A stretch of 64,000 nucleotides of DNA, from assembly GCF_007896435.1 (NCBI RefSeq), contig NZ_VCBL01000001.1:291994-355993 (forward strand). Reading direction: 5' to 3'. Below are positions 35,225 to 43,667 of this stretch, piece after piece. The stretch's first letter is position 1; each line of letters starts with the position of its first letter. This DNA is from Rummeliibacillus suwonensis (lineage in GTDB: Bacteria; Bacillota; Bacilli; Bacillales_A; Planococcaceae). Position numbers and translations under genes: made by a program. The notes under the pieces were generated by a model. It was given only the letters and a program-made list of their open reading frames with translations. It searched no databases and was not told the DNA's origin.

Positions 35225-35400
35225 ATAGATTAAAATGAATTTGTTCAAAAACCTTTTTTTAAAATAATATTGAGTGTTTCACAAAGTCTCCATAATACAA
35301 TGACAGCGATTGTCCTGCCTAATGTTCCAATGGCAAAATCCTCACAGATAAAAATGCGGCGAAGATCCTTTCTGTATGCACCAATAGTTTTCAGAATTAT
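35225..35400 (-). other. Unknown minus-strand segment D2 (homologous to D1)
   Basis: An open minus-strand frame without an ATG reads IILKTIGAYRKDLRRIFIC, then EDFAIGTLGRTIAVIVLWR, LCETLNIILKKGF, stop. It resembles D1 over about 35 residues and in DNA beyond that. It begins about 200 bases to the left of the AgrA-type site C3, pointing away from agrB. It may be a small protein with an unusual start, part of an RNA, or decay. Confidence 0.35.
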
Positions 35401-35603
35401 TCATTTTACAACATTCACATAAAGAAATAATACCAATCATGATAAAAAACGATTAAGGAGATGACCAATAACCAGCTTAGAAACAAAAATAAATATTTTG
35501 ATATATTAGTAAATTATATTAAAAATATATATAAATATATCTAATGGATATTTTTAAAAATATTACTATTCTATCGATTAAAATTCCTAAAAAGGGTTTT
35601 TTG
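35401..35603. other. Gene-free stretch left of the agr control region
   Basis: AT-rich. It contains a minus-strand TAGAAT (35568-35573) about 42 bp from the weak inverted half-site of C3, a possible -10 for a divergent transcript. Confidence 0.35.
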
Positions 35604-35688
35604 TAGTAAAATGTAATTAAATGATCATAAACGTTAAATGACTTCATTTTTTACAACGATTATGAATAAAAAATTAACGTTTATGATA
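35604..35688 (+). promoter_or_regulatory. LytTR/AgrA-type binding site, copy C3, upstream of agrB
   Basis: AACGATTAT (35656) and AACGTTTAT (35677) start 21 bp apart. The inverted copy ATCATAAACGTT (35625-35636) is the exact reverse complement of the last repeat's 12-mer. The pair faces agrB, 240 bp away, and the inverted copy faces left. It is the best candidate for AgrA autoregulation of agrBDCA. Confidence 0.65.
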
Positions 35689-35928
35689 AAGAAAAAAAGA
35701 GGAAATAATTAAAAAATACCGACTAGTATTGTAAACATTTTAATTTTTTATAAAAATTAGTATGGAAATGGTTGCATATAGTAGATTTGGTGCTATTTTA
35801 TTAATAAGTGGGAATTTTTATAGTGTTTTTGATGGATAGTGATTGCTGGATTTTCTGTGATTTCAGAACTTCGTAGTGCAACGGTCATATGTCCTGTCAA
35901 TTAGTATAAAAGGGGATGAAACACATAA

Positions 35929-36504
35929 ATGTCTGGGATGGAGTCCGCTATTGTAAATGCGCTTATTAAGCAACAAAATTATACATCCTTAGATCAGGCT
36001 AAAATCCGATATGGTGTTCATATTATTTTAAGTGAACTATATAAAGCAATTATCGTTTATGGAGTTGCTTTGTTGCTCCACTGCCTAGTGCCAACTTTGA
36101 TTGCACATCTAACGTTTTTGGTACTCCGTCAAAAATCATTCGGCTATCATTTTGCGGGCAAGTTAAGCTGTATAGCATGGAGTATTATTGCATTCCCTTT
36201 TCTAGCTGCATTTTTAGGTATTTTCCAACTTCCATATGGGCTTATGCTGGGGATTAGTATGGTTTCAGCAATCATTATTTTTGCATACGCACCTGCTGGA
36301 ACTTTAAAACATCCTATTGTCAATGATAAACATCGTAGCTATTTAAAAAAGCATACACGCATACGATTATTGGCAATTATCCTATTAATCATTGTTTTAC
36401 CTTCATCTATCCAACTATTTGTTGTTCAAGGTTTATGTCTTCAAAGTTTAGCGATTCTAATACAAACCATTAAAGGAGAAGATTCAAATGAATGTAAAAT
36501 TTAA
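35929..36504 (+). CDS. agrB: AgrB-like signal-peptide processing protease
   Basis: 191 residues, the normal AgrB length, with about five to six hydrophobic segments. The catalytic dyad is present: His74 in FGYHFAGKLSC and Cys81 seven residues later, the same spacing as His77/Cys84 of S. aureus AgrB. It sits in the membrane, cleaves the C-terminal part of AgrD and forms the thiolactone. AAAGGGGA lies about 13 bases before ATG 35929, and an in-frame ATG three codons later is also possible. The next gene (agrD) starts inside its last codons. Confidence 0.93.
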   Translation: MSGMESAIVNALIKQQNYTSLDQAKIRYGVHIILSELYKAIIVYGVALLLHCLVPTLIAHLTFLVLRQKSFGYHFAGKLSCIAWSIIAFPFLAAFLGIFQLPYGLMLGISMVSAIIIFAYAPAGTLKHPIVNDKHRSYLKKHTRIRLLAIILLIIVLPSSIQLFVVQGLCLQSLAILIQTIKGEDSNECKI

Positions 36505-36658
36505 ACCGTTCCAATCCACTAAAAGTTTTGTTCTTACGAAATTGTCCAAATTGGCTATGATTGTAGGAGGTCTTGCAGTAGTAAATATTTGTACTTTTTT
36601 CTTTCATGAAGAAGAAATACCGAAAGAACTTAAGGAAAATCATCCATTTCTAAAATAA
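36488..36658 (+). CDS. agrD: AgrD-like autoinducing peptide precursor
   Basis: 56 residues, overlapping the agrB end by 17 bases, with AAAGGAG 8 bases before its ATG. It has a basic amphipathic leader (residues 1-30), a core NICTFFF with Cys35, and the acidic tail HEEEIPKELKE. The tail aligns with the S. aureus AgrD-I tail DEVEVPKEL, and the core aligns with C-DFIM, predicting a five-residue thiolactone ring Cys35-Thr-Phe-Phe-Phe39. The exocyclic tail length (such as NI or VNI) cannot be told. No D/E lies between Cys35 and the cut site. Confidence 0.9.
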   Translation: MNVKFKPFQSTKSFVLTKLSKLAMIVGGLAVVNICTFFFHEEEIPKELKENHPFLK

Positions 36659-36680
36659 GCGGTAGGGAAGTGTTGGATAG

Positions 36681-37973
36681 ATGAATCACTTCTTTTCTCC
36701 AGTAGTTGAATTTTGTGTCATATTCCTTGCCTTAGTTTATACATTAAGGATTCGTATAAACCTTCGAGAAGTTTTGCTTTTTATAGGTCTTGTGGTTTTA
36801 CCTACAATTAGTGTTTATGTATTTGTTACAAGCTGGGTGGGAATAATAATGTTATTTTTTACCACGGGCCTATTCTTTTATAGGATTTCGGGAAATTTTC
36901 GAGCATTGCTAGATGTATGTATTGTCTTTTTTAGTGGTATGTTAGCAGATCTTCTTGCTGAACTTATTGGGCGTTCTTTTATAGCAAATAATATGAATAC
37001 GTATTTACACTATGTCTTATTTAGTATTTTTTATGTGTTATGTATTTATGTCTATAAAAATATAATAATCGATAAAGTATTGGCTCGTATAGATATTCCG
37101 CTACTCATACAAATATCCATTTTTTTGATTGTCAGTGCCACGATTCTTGTTTTTTATTTAAATATCTTTGTGCCTGATAATCGGGACGAAATAGAATTGT
37201 TGAAAATCAATTTAGCGATCCAATTGAGCTATTTTCTGTTGATGCTTCTGTTATTTGGTCTCCTTTTGTATGGCATCAAAAAGGAAAATCGCTTAAAACA
37301 GCGTGCGATGGAGATGAAGCAATTCTCCATGTATGTAGAAGGGCTCGAACAGATCAATCGTGATATGCAGAAATTTCGTCATGATTATGCAAATATTTTG
37401 CTGACGATGCAAGGCTATTTAGATGAAAATAATTTAGAAGACTTAAAGGAATACTTTCAACAACATATTTTAAAAGTAGAGTCGAATACTTTATTTAAAA
37501 ATAAGGTATTGGCGAATTTGGATAATTTAAAAATAACAGGACTAAAGGGGCTTATAGCGACAAAAGCGCTGCAAGCAAATGAGCAGGGAATTGATGTAAG
37601 TATTGAAATACCCGATAAAATCGATAACATCCATATGAATATCATTGACTTAACGCGAATGATAGGCATTTTGATTGACAATGCGATTGAAGCAAATCAA
37701 TCAGTAGATCATAAAATAATGAACATCGCTTTCTTTAAAACAAATACGGATTCTTTGATTATTATCATTCGAAATACAATGGAAAAAAAGATCCTAAACG
37801 TAACAGATATTTATAAAGAATCTTTCTCTACAAAGGGTAAAGGCCGTGGCTTTGGTTTGGCAAATGTTAAGCAGATTGTCGAAAGGTATCCGCAAGTAAC
37901 GATGAATACAAGAATCGAAGACAATTGGTTTATTCAAGAAATTGAAATTCAGAATTGGGGGCAAATAAATTGA
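36681..37973 (+). CDS. agrC: AgrC-like sensor histidine kinase
   Basis: 430 residues. About six transmembrane helices (residues 5-200) form the peptide sensor. A linker follows, then the H-box KFRHDYANILLTMQGY with His234, typical of the HPK10/AgrC class. The GHKL ATPase domain holds the N-box ILIDNAIEAN and the G-box KGKGRGFGLANVKQI. It binds the mature autoinducer outside and phosphorylates AgrA. It lies 22 bases after agrD and overlaps the start of the agrA frame. Confidence 0.94.
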   Translation: MNHFFSPVVEFCVIFLALVYTLRIRINLREVLLFIGLVVLPTISVYVFVTSWVGIIMLFFTTGLFFYRISGNFRALLDVCIVFFSGMLADLLAELIGRSFIANNMNTYLHYVLFSIFYVLCIYVYKNIIIDKVLARIDIPLLIQISIFLIVSATILVFYLNIFVPDNRDEIELLKINLAIQLSYFLLMLLLFGLLLYGIKKENRLKQRAMEMKQFSMYVEGLEQINRDMQKFRHDYANILLTMQGYLDENNLEDLKEYFQQHILKVESNTLFKNKVLANLDNLKITGLKGLIATKALQANEQGIDVSIEIPDKIDNIHMNIIDLTRMIGILIDNAIEANQSVDHKIMNIAFFKTNTDSLIIIIRNTMEKKILNVTDIYKESFSTKGKGRGFGLANVKQIVERYPQVTMNTRIEDNWFIQEIEIQNWGQIN

Positions 37974-38725
37974 AGGTAATTATTTGCGATGATGATGAAA
38001 GACAACTTCAGCTTATTTATACAAAGTTAAAAAATTATGCACTGATTGAACACCCCAGTATAGAGTTTGTTTTAGTAACTTCTAAACCTGAAGATGTTAT
38101 CACTTATATAGAAAAGGAACGAGCGGATTGTTATTTTTTAGATATTGAACTGAGCAGCCAGATCAATGGGTTAGAGTTAGCAAACAAGATTCGCCAATTT
38201 GATCCGCAGTCGAGTGTTATTTTTGTGACAAGTCATGCAGAAATGCTTCAACTCACATTTACATATAAGCTAGCAGCACTCGATTATATCGTGAAAAGAG
38301 AAGGGGAAGAGTTAAGTTATCAGCTAGTCACTGCGTTAGAAACTGCATATCGGAGATACGAGCAATTAGGCGCTGTTGATGAAGGTCATTATTTTCAAAT
38401 TAAAATTGGCGAGTTGATCAAAAACATTCCATACGATGAGATTTATTGCTTTTTGACATCTACTCAAATCCACAAGCTTCAATTACAAACTAAAAATGGG
38501 CACTATGAATTTTATGGGAACTTAAAAGATATTATTGAACGTCTCGATGAAAGATTCTATCGTTGCCATAAAAGTTGCATTATAAATACAGAGCATATTC
38601 AGCAAATTGACAAAAAAGGTCGAATGGTAACAATGGCTAATGGCGAGATTTGCGCGGTTTCTTTTAGAACTATGCGGGGTTTACTCGAAAAAGTAAAGGA
38701 AAATGAGACTATAAGGGTATTATAG
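37970..38725 (+). CDS. agrA: AgrA-like LytTR response regulator
   Basis: 251 residues from TTG 37970, chosen because GGGGG lies 8 bases upstream. TTG 37955 is an alternative inside agrC. The receiver domain has CDDDE and phospho-acceptor D58 (YFLDIE), as in S. aureus AgrA D59. The C-terminal LytTR domain (about 145-245; RFYRCHKSCIINTEHIQQID, VSFRTMRGL) binds direct repeats about two helical turns apart. Sites of that form occur at C1, C2 and C3. A terminator follows. Confidence 0.94.
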   Translation: MKVIICDDDERQLQLIYTKLKNYALIEHPSIEFVLVTSKPEDVITYIEKERADCYFLDIELSSQINGLELANKIRQFDPQSSVIFVTSHAEMLQLTFTYKLAALDYIVKREGEELSYQLVTALETAYRRYEQLGAVDEGHYFQIKIGELIKNIPYDEIYCFLTSTQIHKLQLQTKNGHYEFYGNLKDIIERLDERFYRCHKSCIINTEHIQQIDKKGRMVTMANGEICAVSFRTMRGLLEKVKENETIRVL

Positions 38726-38848
38726 ATGTAAAGAAGTAGAGTGTCATCTTTGGAAGCGTACATAGAAATTTTTAAAAGTTATTAGATCCATTTATAATAC
38801 AAAATATATATAGAAGAATGTACTAATGTTTTTAATATAATATTTCAT

Positions 38849-38886
38849 GAAGCTAGTTTTACCCGCGAAAAGTAAAACTAGCTTTA
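38849..38886 (+). terminator. Terminator after agrA
   Basis: AAGCTAGTTTTAC pairs perfectly with GTAAAACTAGCTT across 9 bases. The T-run is short (TTTATAT). Confidence 0.8.
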
Positions 38887-38952
38887 TATCTATTTAATGA
38901 GTAAAGCATACTTTACATACAGTAAGATTTATATTATTAGTGGGGTGACTAC

Positions 38953-39153
38953 ATGAAAAACCGTATAAAGGAGTTCAGAGTTCAAAATGTTTTAACACAA
39001 GATCAGTTGGCAGAAAAGTTAGGTGTATCAAGACAAACGATTATTTCTTTAGAAAGAGGACGATATAATCCTTCTATTATACTCGCTTTCAAATTAGCAA
39101 GTATTTTCCAATGCCAAATGGAAGATTTATTTATATACGAGGAGGGGAGATGA
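38953..39153 (+). CDS. Small XRE-family regulator
   Basis: 66 residues, essentially one HTH domain (NVLTQDQLAEKLGVSRQTII, then SLERGRYNPSIILAFKLA), the Bacillus YgzD/YvaO-like short type. GGGGTG precedes the ATG. It lies 3 bases before a small membrane-protein gene. Such pairs are common in Bacillales, where the regulator is thought to control the membrane protein. The target is unknown. Confidence 0.88.
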   Translation: MKNRIKEFRVQNVLTQDQLAEKLGVSRQTIISLERGRYNPSIILAFKLASIFQCQMEDLFIYEEGR

Positions 39154-39156
39154 GGG

Positions 39157-39540
39157 ATGAAAAAAGCACGTGAAAATCAGATGATATATCTATTTGTAGG
39201 TGTATTATTAACGGGAGTAGGGACTTATATCAACTATGATGATATCCTACATCTTCGCTTTCCAGATGGTATGATGAGTTTGTTTTTAGGAACCAGTTCA
39301 TTGATGATGGCTTATTTATCGCCACATTTATTTCCGAGGGATGAACGGACAAGTGAGATTATTGGAAAAAGCATGAGTGTAAATTATTTTGTATTATTTG
39401 GGACGATACTGATACTATTTTTAGTTACGGGATCGCTTGGCCCATTATCGCTTACTGCCACACAAGTATTAATAGTTCTATTTTGTGTAATGATTACTTC
39501 TATACCTGCGACGATGATTGTTTATTCTAAACGAATATAA
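39157..39540 (+). CDS. Four-helix membrane protein paired with the XRE regulator
   Basis: 127 residues with about four transmembrane segments (IYLFVGVLLTGVGTY; MMSLFLGTSSLMMAYL; YFVLFGTILILFLV; VLIVLFCVMITSIPATMIV). GAGGGGAGATGAGG upstream of the ATG overlaps the end of the regulator gene. I recognise no named family. It probably belongs to the XRE-membrane pair operon. Confidence 0.75.
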   Translation: MKKARENQMIYLFVGVLLTGVGTYINYDDILHLRFPDGMMSLFLGTSSLMMAYLSPHLFPRDERTSEIIGKSMSVNYFVLFGTILILFLVTGSLGPLSLTATQVLIVLFCVMITSIPATMIVYSKRI

Positions 39541-39555
39541 GGGAGGAATTCAGTT

Positions 39556-40092
39556 ATGAATCAGAAACGAAATATAGTAGCGTTTATTGCTGCAAGTCTA
39601 GATGGTTATATTGCTACCAAAAATGAGTCACTTGATTGGTTATTTAAAGTAGAAGGCGACGGGGATAACGGATTTTCTGATTTTTATGAAACAGTGGATA
39701 CGATTTTAATGGGAAGAAGAACTTACGATTGGATAATGAAGCAGGACTTAAAAGGATTTCCTTATAAAGGTAAAGAATGCTACGTTTTTACGAGAAATTC
39801 TATCGAAGATACGGAAGATGTAAAGTTTGTTCATGGTGATGATTTAACTAAACTTGTAACTAAATTAAAAGGACAACATGGCAAGAAAATATGGATGGTT
39901 GGTGGGGGAGAGTTGTTACACACTTTTATCCAAAATAAATTCATGGATGAATTCATCATAACAATTGCCCCAACGATACTTGGGCAAGGGATTCCATTAT
40001 TTCATGAGGAGGCTGAAGAGCTAGATCTTATATTGAAAGGAACTAACACCTTCAATCAATTTGTTGAATTGTACTATGAAGTGAAAAAATAA
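39556..40092 (+). CDS. RibD/dihydrofolate-reductase-like protein (YyaP type)
   Basis: 178 residues. RibD C-terminal fold with the opening VAFIAASLDGYIATKNESLD, GRRTYDWI (about 53), KIWMVGGGELLHTFIQ (about 115) and APTILGQGIPLF (about 138). These motifs bind NADPH in reductases of the riboflavin and folate families. Stand-alone members have unknown substrates. GGGAGGA precedes the ATG, 15 bases after the previous gene. Confidence 0.87.
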   Translation: MNQKRNIVAFIAASLDGYIATKNESLDWLFKVEGDGDNGFSDFYETVDTILMGRRTYDWIMKQDLKGFPYKGKECYVFTRNSIEDTEDVKFVHGDDLTKLVTKLKGQHGKKIWMVGGGELLHTFIQNKFMDEFIITIAPTILGQGIPLFHEEAEELDLILKGTNTFNQFVELYYEVKK

Positions 40093-40408
40093 TATTTTAA
40101 TAAAATATATAGGGCACGTTAATCTTAAATAAGTACATGTAATGAGAGAATGTCAATGAATTACAACAGCTCTACAACTGGTAATAATGTTCAGATTTAC
40201 ACGTTAACATATACTTTTCTTTTTAAATATTATATGGTGATAATTATTAAAAATAGAATATATATCCTGAATATTAATAAATTAATTATAAAAGTTTGAA
40301 ACCAATAATGTATACATTCCATGAACTTTAAAATTAATGACTAATCTATACTATTGTTAAATGGATATACTATTGAAAAATGAATGACGTTAAGGGGGGT
40401 ATCATCAT
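40093..40408. other. AT-rich gene-free stretch
   Basis: Very AT-rich, with no frame, hairpin or repeat I can support. It ends with AAGGGGGG for the next gene. Confidence 0.4.
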
Positions 40409-40990
40409 ATGAAATTGGTTCAATCCTCAAACAGATGTATTATTTTACTCCATGAGATCTATGGAATAAATGAACATATGAAATTCTATGCCAATTATTT
40501 TTTCAAAAGAGGTTATGATGTTTTCATTCCAAACTTACTAGGAAATGAAGAACCGTATCGTTATGATCAAGAACAAGAAGCCTATCAACATTTTATAAAG
40601 GATATAGGATTTGAAAAGGCTTATGAGCAGGTTCTTGAATTGGTTCACCAATGCTATGATAAATATGAAAATGTACAAATTGTAGGGTTTAGTATTGGTG
40701 CTACTATTGCATGGCTTTGTAGTACAGAAAATAAAATCGCAAAAATTTTCGGCTTCTATGGTTCAAGGATTCGCCAGTATATAACTATTGAACCTCGAAC
40801 GGCGACTTTTTTATTTTACGGTAAGCATGAAAAAGCATTTAATTCCGAAGTATTGGCAAAGGAATTAAATCGCAAAGAGCTTGTTTCAGTATATACTTTC
40901 GATGGTACTCATGGATTTGCAGATCCTTATTCTACAGCATATTGTGAAGCATCCACTCAAGAAATTTTGACAAAATATTTAGTATTGTAA
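40409..40990 (+). CDS. Dienelactone-hydrolase-family alpha/beta hydrolase
   Basis: 193 residues. Features are HEIYGINEHMKFYANYFFKR near residue 14, the nucleophile elbow VGFSIGAT with Ser95 in place of the Cys of classical DLH, and the late His in DGTHGFADP (about 171). The acid is probably the Asp of that segment or an upstream residue, and I cannot fix it. The family hydrolyses lactones and esters; the substrate is unknown. AAGGGGGG precedes the ATG. Confidence 0.83.
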   Translation: MKLVQSSNRCIILLHEIYGINEHMKFYANYFFKRGYDVFIPNLLGNEEPYRYDQEQEAYQHFIKDIGFEKAYEQVLELVHQCYDKYENVQIVGFSIGATIAWLCSTENKIAKIFGFYGSRIRQYITIEPRTATFLFYGKHEKAFNSEVLAKELNRKELVSVYTFDGTHGFADPYSTAYCEASTQEILTKYLVL

Positions 40991-41054
40991 CCAGCCTTTT
41001 ATGGATTTAATGAAAAATTCCTCAGATCATGTCATTAAGTAAATGTATTTGATA

Positions 41055-41199
41055 TTTATCCCGCTTTAACGGGCAGTAAGACCCCCACCTCAAGGTTTGG
41101 AGAGAAACGAGAAAGATAGGTGGGATTAACTGCCCGTAAAAAGCCCGATTGGTTTAGCTGACCATCAGTGGGGGACCACTGATGGAGGCTTCACTTTAT
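41055..41199 (+). repeat. Family A repeat, short form (A11)
   Basis: TTTATCCCGCTTTAACGGGC at the left, inner stem CCCCCACCT/AGGTGGG, outer ACGGGCAGT/ACTGCCCGT. The right hairpin is shortened to CAGTGGGGGACCACTG. Confidence 0.87.
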
Positions 41200-41241
41200 T
41201 GGTCAGAATAAAGTTTTTTCAGGATGGGAGGGGGAAAATTA

Positions 41242-41742
41242 TTGCTTGGGATGAAGGAAGAAATAGTGGCTCACTATTTTAAAACAATTGAATGGGTGAA
41301 GGAATTAGAGAATTTATCCGAGACTGTTTGGAGGACCCCTATCCAAAAGGATAAATAGACAATTGCAGAAATAGTTGGTCATTTTAAAGTGTGGGATACA
41401 TTTGTTCTTTATCAACGTTTACCATATATTTTTGGAGAGAAAGAGCTGCCGAAAGCTCCAAACACCAATGAAGTAAATGCAGAATCGGCAATTCTAAGTA
41501 GAAAAAAAGCTATAGAAGTGACGAGTGCCGAATTTATAAAAATTAGAAGAAACCTTATTACAGCGATCATCAATTTAGAGGATCATCTTTGGAATAAAGA
41601 ATTTTATATAGGTAGCAGTGAATACACTTTGCAAAGGTATTTTAGAGGACAGATAGAACATGACCTGCATCATTTTGAACAGATTCGATGTCTATTAGAG
41701 AAAAAAGGATCTTTTGTGGATGGCAAGCTCACTATGGATTAA
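41242..41742 (+). pseudogene. DinB-like protein with an internal TAG
   Basis: GGAGGGGG lies about 8 bases before TTG 41242 (ATG 41251 is the alternative). The frame reads MKEEIVAHYFKTIEWVKELE to TPIQKDK, then TAG at 41356-41358. It continues without shift as TIAEIVGHFKVWDTF to IEHDLHHFEQIRCLLEKKG. DinB proteins have KW-(T/S)IAEI-HL here, so the TAG most likely replaces a Trp codon TGG. The rest is intact: about 166 residues, with H in GHF and HDLHH as expected metal ligands. Confidence 0.8.
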
Positions 41743-41830
41743 TTTCAACATTCAATATTACACTGACCAGAGAAGTAACATGTGTTTTTTCGCTGTCGAT
41801 AAAGAAAAAGGTTCACCATTGAAGGTTTCG

Positions 41831-41899
41831 ATGAAGAAATTTTTCATTGCTATTTTAATTATATTATCGTTGATTGCAGTAGGATCGGTGTTTATCTAA
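41831..41899 (+). CDS. Very short membrane peptide or signal-peptide remnant
   Basis: 22 residues (MKKFFIAILIILSLIAVGSV, then FI) with AAGGT upstream. It looks like the membrane anchor or signal of a larger secreted protein (YxeA/DUF1093-like openings look similar) that stops early. It may be a fossil. Confidence 0.35.
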   Translation: MKKFFIAILIILSLIAVGSVFI

Positions 41900-41962
41900 T
41901 ATAAATAATAGGCTGTAGTAGAGTGCCGTGAGTTTACGTTTACATAAGAGAGGAAAAAATAT

Positions 41963-42148
41963 ATGATAACGATAAAAGCGCCCTTTCTTTTTACTTTTCT
42001 AGTAGTATTAATAGTAGTGCTAATAATTAATTTTATAACCTGGACTTATCTAGTAAAAAGAAGCAGTGATAAAAATGAATGGAAAACTTTTATAATAATA
42101 GTATTAATTCAAAGTGCTTTAATCACTTTGTTGCTGAACTGGTTATAA
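41963..42148 (+). CDS. Small two-helix membrane protein
   Basis: 61 residues. Two hydrophobic segments (FLFTFLVVLIVVLIINFITW and FIIIVLIQSALITLLLNWL) flank a charged loop KRSSDKNEWK. AGAGAGGA lies 8 bases before the ATG. I do not recognise the family. The clean ribosome site and hydrophobicity pattern support it being real. Confidence 0.6.
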   Translation: MITIKAPFLFTFLVVLIVVLIINFITWTYLVKRSSDKNEWKTFIIIVLIQSALITLLLNWL

Positions 42149-42226
42149 ATCTTGTCAATATAATAAGATTCATTGAATTGGTTTGAATCACTCATATTTT
42201 GCATATATAAAAGGTGGAGAAATGCC

Positions 42227-42679
42227 ATGGGCTATATGATGGATTTGCGGAAAAAAGTAGGGACGGAACCACTGATCATGGTTGGCGCTTGTGTCATTAT
42301 TCTGAATGAAAGCCATCAACTATTAATGCAATTAAGGGAAGATAATCAATGCTGGGGGCTTATTGGTGGTTCAATGGAGTTAGGAGAGTCGCTCGAAGAA
42401 GCAGCTATTCGAGAGATGAAAGAGGAAAGTGGATTGATTCCTGATCAATTAGAATTACTACATACTTTTTCTGGAAGGGATTTTTACTATCAATACCCTC
42501 ATGGCGATGAAGTTTATAATGTGGTGACTGCCTATACGTGTAGAAAATATAGTGGGAAATTGCAAAATGATGAAGATGAGGCGATTGATTTAAAATTTTT
42601 TAGTTTAAAAGAGCTTCCGATAAATATTAGTCCTCCAGATAAGCTTGTTTTAGATTATTATTTGAACACTTCGAAATAA
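42227..42679 (+). CDS. NUDIX hydrolase
   Basis: 150 residues from ATG 42227 (GGTGGAG upstream). The longer frame has no site. The Nudix box is complete: GGSMELGESLEEAAIREMKE, then ESG (about 49-71). Similar proteins (about 150 aa, opening MGYMMDLRKKVG) are annotated as Nudix or ADP-ribose-type pyrophosphatases in Bacillales. The substrate is uncertain. It is monocistronic. Confidence 0.88.
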   Translation: MGYMMDLRKKVGTEPLIMVGACVIILNESHQLLMQLREDNQCWGLIGGSMELGESLEEAAIREMKEESGLIPDQLELLHTFSGRDFYYQYPHGDEVYNVVTAYTCRKYSGKLQNDEDEAIDLKFFSLKELPINISPPDKLVLDYYLNTSK

Positions 42680-42869
42680 AAGTTGGATCAATTGGATACG
42701 CGTACTGTTTAAATAACCTACTATCAATCAAGATGACAATAGGCTATCTGTATGGATAAGAATCGTGAGGGAAAAGATGGTCATCTTCAGTAATAAAGCA
42801 TGATTATAACAACTGTTTGTTTCCATTTTGGTAGCAAAGTCATTAACAACAAGGTGTTTAGAAAGCTAC

Positions 42870-43425
42870 TTAATGACGTGTTTGATTCACCAAAGATTGT
42901 AGCCATCCATTGAGCCATTTTACCTCACTCAATACTCGTGAGTCTGATAGTACATCGCCGGGACGGTTGCCTTCAGCTAAAATATAATGTTCAAATGATG
43001 TACCTAGAAACTCAAAAATGTATTGGAATTGTTGAATCATAGGCAATCCTTTTATTGTTGGATTGTCTCCGCCTACAGCTAATACGATTGCTTTTACTGT
43101 TCTTAAGTGCTCTGTTAATTGTGGGTAGCGTTCGTCACGAATAGCTTGGCTTAAGCGGTCAATCATGACTTTCATCGTGCCGCTCATACTATACCAATAA
43201 ATAGGTGTAGCAAAGACAATGACGTCACTTTTTAAAATCTGCTGAATGATTTGATCATAATCATCATCAGGTAATGAAAATCCTTCGAGATCATGCCGTT
43301 TATGGGACAATCTTCATATTTTGCAAATGAACCGCTTCGAAATTCAGTCCATTTAATACCTTATTCGCTAATAACGAGCTATTGCTATTTTCTCGAGAAC
43401 TTCCGTAAAATACAGTAATATTCAT
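42870..43425 (-). pseudogene. YwqN-like NAD(P)H/FMN oxidoreductase, frameshifted
   Basis: ATG 43425 (AAGGGATG upstream) opens MNITVFYGSSRENSNSSLLA, the FMN-binding start, reads to HLQNMKIVP and then hits TAA. One base over, the frame continues KRHDLEGFSLPDDDYDQI, then SDVIVFATPIYWYSMSGTMK (FMN/flavodoxin-like motif) to the end. An extra base in the CCCAT segment near 43315 explains the break. The intact protein would have about 184 residues. Confidence 0.82.
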
Positions 43426-43667
43426 ATAAAACATCCCTTTCACTTCATTCGCATGGTCAAAATGAAAAAATATTAACTATGGTGTTGATTAGTGGAAAAT
43501 AGCGTAATCATCACATTTAAAAAATATATCATTGCTATATCTGATATTTATCATAAAAGTTGAAGTTAGAGACAGTCACATGATCCTATTGCTGTATTGC
43601 AATCTCAATCATAAGACTAAATTTTTGAGAGGCTTAGTCACAACTATATTACTTTATCACTAAAAGA

